DNA of 64,000 nucleotides from Kitasatospora sp. GAS204B. Lineage in GTDB: Bacteria > Actinomycetota > Actinomycetes > Streptomycetales > Streptomycetaceae. Both the position numbers and the translations under genes were made by a program. The stretch spans positions 62,001 through 126,000 of the forward strand of contig NZ_JARZAG010000003.1 of the NCBI RefSeq assembly GCF_029892155.1. Direction: 5' to 3'. Shown here piece after piece: positions 60,508 to 64,000 of this stretch. The notes beneath the pieces are model-generated. The model ran no database searches. It was not told the DNA's origin and worked only from the letters and a program-made list of their open reading frames with translations. Positions within the stretch are counted from its first letter, which is position 1. Each line of letters opens with the position of its first letter.

Positions 60508-63369
60508 ATGGGCATACGGCTGCTCGGCCCGGTCGAGTTGCGGACCGGCGACGGGGGACTGGCCGAGATAGCGGGAGCGAAGCGGCGCGCGGTGCTGGCC
60601 CTGCTCGCCCTCGAACTGGGCCAGGCCGTCCCGGTGGAGCGCTTCTTCGAGCTGCTCTGGGGCGAGCAGCCGCCGGCCCAGGCCAAGGCCGCACTGCAGG
60701 GGCACATCGCGGCACTGCGCAAGGTGCTCGACGGCACCTGCTTCACACTGCTCACCCGCTCCCCCGGCTACCAACTCGACGGGGACGCCCGGTCGGTGGA
60801 CACCCGGCACTTCGAAGCCCTGGTCACCGAGGCCGCCACGACCGCCCACGACGCCGTGGCCGCGGCACTGCTCCAGTCCGCGCTCAATCTGTGGGGCGGC
60901 CCGGCGCTGGCCGACCTGCCCGACACCCCGCTGGCCCTGGCCCTGGTCGACCGCCTCGACGGCGCCCGCGTCGCCGCCGTGGAGTCCTGGGCCGAGCGGC
61001 TGCTGCGACTGGGCAGCGGCCCGCAGGCGATCCCGGCGCTGGAGCAGGCCGTGCGGGCCGACGGACTGCGCGAATCCACCGTCGCCCTGCTGATCCGCTG
61101 CTTGCGGCAGGCCGGCCGGAACTCGGCGGCGCTGGCCGCCTATCAGCACGCCCGGACCCGGCTGGACGAGGAGCTCGGCGTCAGCCCGGGCGCCGCGCTC
61201 CAAGCGGCGGCCGACCGTCTGCCGGCCACCGACGGCGCACCGGACGCCCCGTGCGATGTCGCGGCCGTCGCCAAGCCGCCGCGCGCCGGCGCCACGCTGC
61301 CCGGCGCCGGCCTCGCCGCCGCGCCCCGGGCCCACAGCGCCGCCGACCTGGTCGGCTGCCGGCTGCCCCGGCGGCCCGGTGGTTTCGTCGGCCGCGGCGC
61401 CGAGGCCCGGTGGCTGGACCGCGAGTGCGGCGCCGACCGCACCGGCGCGGGCCTGGCCGTCGTGGTCGGCCCGGCCGGCACCGGCAAGACCGCCACCGTG
61501 GTGACCTGGGCGCACGCCACGGCCCCGGGGTTCCCGGACGGCCTGCTCTTCACCGATCTGCGTGGCTTCGACCCGGCGGGCCCCACCGATCCCACCCAGG
61601 CGCTGGGCCGGTTCCTGCACGCGCTGGGTCTGCCGGAGAGTGCGATCCCGGAGGACCTGGCCGCCCGTGCGGCGCTGTTCCAGGAACGGACCAGGAACCG
61701 CCGGCTGCTGGTCGTGCTGGACAACGTCCGCCGCGCGGCCGATGTCACCCCCCTGCTGCCCGCCGGGCCCGGCTGCGCCACGGTGGTGACCAGCCGGAGC
61801 ACGCTCGAGGACCTGGTGGTCGCCGAGGGCGCCGCCGTGCTGCGGCTGGAGGCGCTCGCCGAGGAGGAGGCCATCGGCCTGCTGGAGCGCCTGCTGACCC
61901 CGGCCCGGGTGCGGGCCGAGCGGGAGACGGCGGCCAGGCTGGTCGAGCTCTGCGACAAACTGCCGCTCGCGCTGCGGATCGCCGCCGCCCGGCTGACCTC
62001 CCGGCCCGGCTGGACCATCGCCGACCTGGTCGCCGAGCTGTCGGACGAACGGACCCGACTGCTCGCCCTGGACACCCAGGGCACCGCCAGCGTGACCAGT
62101 GCCCTCTCTCTGACGTACCGTCACCTCCCACCGGACGCCGCCCAGTTGCTCGGCCTGCTGGCCGCCCATCCGGGCACCGAGGTGGACGCGCTGGCGGCGG
62201 CCGCGCTGCTCGGCAGCGGGACCGGGCCGGCCCGGCACGCGCTCGGCGCACTGGCCGCCTACCACCTGCTCGGCGAGAACGCGCCGGGCCGCTACGGGCG
62301 GCACGACCTGATCCGGCTGTTCGGTGCGCAGTTGCTGGCCGAGCAGGGCGAGGGCGGCCGGCGCGGCGCCTCGGTCCGGCTGCTCGACTACTACCTGGCA
62401 GCGGCCCGAGCGGCCGCCGAACTGGTCCAGCCGGGCGGCGAGATCAGCCCCTGCGCGATCGAGCACCCGCCCGCCGCGCTGCCCCGGATCGTCGACGTGC
62501 GCTCCGCGCTGGCCTGGTTCACCGCCGAAGAGCCGACCATCCGCCGCCTGGTCACCATCGCCGCCGACCAGGGTGAGCACCAACGGGCCTGGCGGCTGGC
62601 CGCGTTGAGCTACGTCCTGTACCACGGGGCGGCCCGGCTCACCGACCAGCTGAGCTGCCTGCGGTCAGGGCTGCTGGCGGCCCGCCGCAGCGGCTCGCGG
62701 ACGGCACTCGCGGCGCTGCAGGCGCTCACCGCGAGCGTGCTGGCCGACACGGGGCGGCTCGAGGAGGCGCGGGAGCTGGTCGGCGAGGCGGTCGCGGGGA
62801 CCAGTGCGACGGACGGCCAGGTGCATGTGGTGGCGCTGGTCACCGATGCCAAGGTGCGGGCGAAGTCCGGCGAGATCGACCAAGCCGTCGTCGTGATCAA
62901 TCGAGCCGTGGAGCTGCGCAATTGGCTGGGCCTCGGCATCGAGTCGGCCGGGCTGCTGAGCAATGCCTCGGCCCTGCACGGCATGGCCGGGCAGGTCGGC
63001 ACCGCGCTGAAGCTCGCCCGGCAAGTCCGCCGGCTGCTGGCGGACCATCCCGAGGCGACCCATCACCTCTCGGCGATGGTGAACGAGGCGCACGCCCTGC
63101 AGAGCCTCGGGGAGTGGGAGGCGGCGGAGGCGGCGTGGCAGGAGACGCTGGCCCGCTGCCGGAGCGCCGGACTGCTCCAGCTGCACGCCATGACGGAGCG
63201 TCAGTTCGCGGAGTTCCTGCTGGAACGCGGGCGCCCGGACGACGCCGCCGGGCATCTGCGGATCGCCGTCGAGCTGTACACGACACGCGGGGAGCTCGCC
63301 CTGGCCCAGCAGTTGGTGGCCCAGGTGGCCGAGGTGGAGGCGCTCGTCGCGCAGCCGTCCGGGCGTTAG
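60508..63369 (+). CDS. AfsR/SARP-family regulator (OmpR-type DNA-binding, BTAD, NB-ARC, TPR), copy 2
   Basis: 953-aa paralogue of the regulator at 56.6-59.4 kb with identical architecture. Winged helix 1-90 (IRLLGPVELRTGDGG, KRRAVLALLALELGQAVPVERFFELLWGEQPPAQAKAALQGHIAALRKVL), BTAD about 95-245, linker, NB-ARC about 300-560: Walker A VVGPAGTGKTATVV, LLFTDLRGFD, Walker B LLVVLDNVRRAAD, ELCDKLPLALRIAAARL; TPR-like C-terminus (about 760-950). ATG 60508 begins the conserved domain; GAGGTGGG lies 11-18 bases upstream. Divergent from the lipase, so the pair frame the lipase gene. Likely arose by duplication (inference). Confidence 0.92.
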   Translation: MGIRLLGPVELRTGDGGLAEIAGAKRRAVLALLALELGQAVPVERFFELLWGEQPPAQAKAALQGHIAALRKVLDGTCFTLLTRSPGYQLDGDARSVDTRHFEALVTEAATTAHDAVAAALLQSALNLWGGPALADLPDTPLALALVDRLDGARVAAVESWAERLLRLGSGPQAIPALEQAVRADGLRESTVALLIRCLRQAGRNSAALAAYQHARTRLDEELGVSPGAALQAAADRLPATDGAPDAPCDVAAVAKPPRAGATLPGAGLAAAPRAHSAADLVGCRLPRRPGGFVGRGAEARWLDRECGADRTGAGLAVVVGPAGTGKTATVVTWAHATAPGFPDGLLFTDLRGFDPAGPTDPTQALGRFLHALGLPESAIPEDLAARAALFQERTRNRRLLVVLDNVRRAADVTPLLPAGPGCATVVTSRSTLEDLVVAEGAAVLRLEALAEEEAIGLLERLLTPARVRAERETAARLVELCDKLPLALRIAAARLTSRPGWTIADLVAELSDERTRLLALDTQGTASVTSALSLTYRHLPPDAAQLLGLLAAHPGTEVDALAAAALLGSGTGPARHALGALAAYHLLGENAPGRYGRHDLIRLFGAQLLAEQGEGGRRGASVRLLDYYLAAARAAAELVQPGGEISPCAIEHPPAALPRIVDVRSALAWFTAEEPTIRRLVTIAADQGEHQRAWRLAALSYVLYHGAARLTDQLSCLRSGLLAARRSGSRTALAALQALTASVLADTGRLEEARELVGEAVAGTSATDGQVHVVALVTDAKVRAKSGEIDQAVVVINRAVELRNWLGLGIESAGLLSNASALHGMAGQVGTALKLARQVRRLLADHPEATHHLSAMVNEAHALQSLGEWEAAEAAWQETLARCRSAGLLQLHAMTERQFAEFLLERGRPDDAAGHLRIAVELYTTRGELALAQQLVAQVAEVEALVAQPSGR

Positions 63370-63413
63370 GGCTCGGTCGGCCGGTGGGCGGTTGACCGAT
63401 GGCGCCGGCCGCG

Positions 63414-63977
63414 TCACGCCAGGACGGCCAGGCCGCGCTGCTCGAGCACCGGGCGCAGCGCCCGGATCGCGTAGAAGTTGCGGGACTTGACGGTGCCGGC
63501 CGGGATCCCCAGCACGGTGGCGGCGTCGGCCACCGAGCGGCCGTTGAGGTGCAGCTCGACCAGCACCTCGCGGTGGTGCGCCGGCAGTTCGGCCAGCGCC
63601 AGGCCGATGTCGTGCGCGGCCAGCACGTCGTCGTACGGGTCGTGGATGAGGTCGGCCTCCTCGGGGACAGTGCCGTCCCCGACCTCCTGGGCGCGGGCGG
63701 CCCGCATCCGGAAGTGGTCGATGGCGATCCGGCGAGCCACCGTGAAGAGCCACGGGCGGCTCTTCTCCGGACCGCCGGCGATCGCCTCGGGGTGCTGCCA
63801 GGCCCGCAGCAGCGTCTCCTGAAGGATGTCCTCGGCCCTGCCCCGGTCGCCGCTGGTCAGCCGGAGCAGCGCGCGCAGCAGGTGCTGGCCGTGCAGTCGG
63901 TACAACTCGGCCAGCGTCTGCTGGTCCAGCGTCCGCCGCTCGGCGGTGCCGCCCTTGACCATCTCCTGTGCCTGCAT
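63414..63977 (-). CDS. ECF RNA polymerase sigma factor
   Basis: 187-aa sigma-70-family factor. Region 2 about 25-95: LAELYRLHGQHLLRALLRLTSGDRGRAEDILQETLLRAW, PEKSRPWLFTVARRIAIDHFR. Region 4 about 125-180: LAELPAHHREVLVELHLNGRSVADAATVLGIPAGTVKSRNFYAIRALRPVLE. Of the SigL/SigK-like group with the HHREVLVELH signature. ATG 63977 chosen; GTG 63983 is two codons upstream and closer to the AGGGAAG site. No anti-sigma gene lies downstream in this window; it may lie beyond 64 kb or be elsewhere. Convergent with SARP copy 2, 44 bases apart, no strong hairpin. Confidence 0.94.
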   Translation of the reverse strand: MQAQEMVKGGTAERRTLDQQTLAELYRLHGQHLLRALLRLTSGDRGRAEDILQETLLRAWQHPEAIAGGPEKSRPWLFTVARRIAIDHFRMRAARAQEVGDGTVPEEADLIHDPYDDVLAAHDIGLALAELPAHHREVLVELHLNGRSVADAATVLGIPAGTVKSRNFYAIRALRPVLEQRGLAVLA

Positions 63978-64000
63978 CGCCACCGCTTCCCTTGCCTCGG

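Noticed and set aside
56645..63369. Secondary-metabolite cluster implied by two SARP regulators
   Set aside because: No PKS, NRPS, terpene cyclase or RiPP enzyme genes occur beside them; the prenyl synthase at 36 kb belongs to the encapsulin operon.

Overview
This is a high-GC actinobacterial chromosome segment, almost certainly from a member of the Streptomycetaceae (Streptomyces, Kitasatospora or Streptacidiphilus; the genus cannot be fixed from sequence alone). The evidence is the very G/C-rich third codon positions, the order lysyl-tRNA synthetase / small membrane protein / BlaI / short ArgA / Lsr2 / ClpC, the mutY-disA-radA block, DUF397 with XRE/DUF5753 and RsbW-like ATPases, SARP/NB-ARC regulators and a class E sortase with a LAxTG substrate. 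I see no tRNA, rRNA, CRISPR array or prophage.

Layout. 1-5.3 kb: conserved core (lysS end, BlaI-type regulator, ArgA-like acetyltransferase, nucleoid protein Lsr2, protease chaperone ClpC behind a very good SigR-type promoter). 5.3-12.3 kb: small regulatory genes (RsbW-like ATPase, frameshifted XRE/DUF5753 with DUF397, pentapeptide protein, cold-shock protein, XRE-cupin, GlxA-type AraC) and a 162-bp MITE-like palindrome. 12.3-15.3 kb: two secreted wall hydrolases (CHAP and Rpf-like) sharing a near-identical C-terminal beta-propeller, plus a 49-aa secreted peptide. 15.4-24.5 kb: an HTH/LuxR regulator, a Clp-N/HTH autoregulator with twin operators, a trypsin-like/NACHT/TPR conflict protein with a Trypco2 partner, a threonine aldolase and an M23 peptidase. 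24.5-27 kb: TetR with a divergent 14-TM efflux pump. 27-35 kb: mutY, disA, radA, a membrane protein fusing a sigma-like N-terminus to a BACON domain, and an extended SDR. 35.2-38.7 kb: a family 2B encapsulin operon (cNMP-domain shell, polyprenyl synthase cargo, DUF4239 membrane protein). 38.9-43.7 kb: Ogt, GH35 beta-galactosidase, M23 membrane protein, polysaccharide deacetylase. 43.7-46.9 kb: a more A/T-rich island with a two-TM protein translationally coupled to an NB-ARC/TPR STAND ATPase. 47-64 kb: MinD-like ATPase, a DUF485/SSS symporter/LytS operon, a sortase E-LytTR operon, a LAFTG surface protein, two SARP/NB-ARC/TPR regulators around a GDSL lipase, and an ECF sigma factor.

How genes work together. 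ClpC, Lsr2 and the SigR promoter form a stress and chromosome-management core. The sortase at 54.0 kb and the LAFTG protein at 55.9 kb are a plausible enzyme-substrate pair. Shell and polyprenyl synthase should assemble into a loaded nanocompartment, with DUF4239 as a possible membrane link. Two separate STAND-ATPase modules (trypsin-NACHT-TPR with Trypco2; membrane protein with NB-ARC-TPR) look like biological-conflict or immunity systems and are the best candidates for undescribed function. Most convergent gene pairs are separated by strong inverted repeats without U-tracts. Several genes appear to be leaderless.

Limits: family names come from motif recognition by eye. Starts were chosen from ribosome-binding sites and overlaps. 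Two single-base frameshifts (about 6195 and 21498) could be real or sequencing errors.
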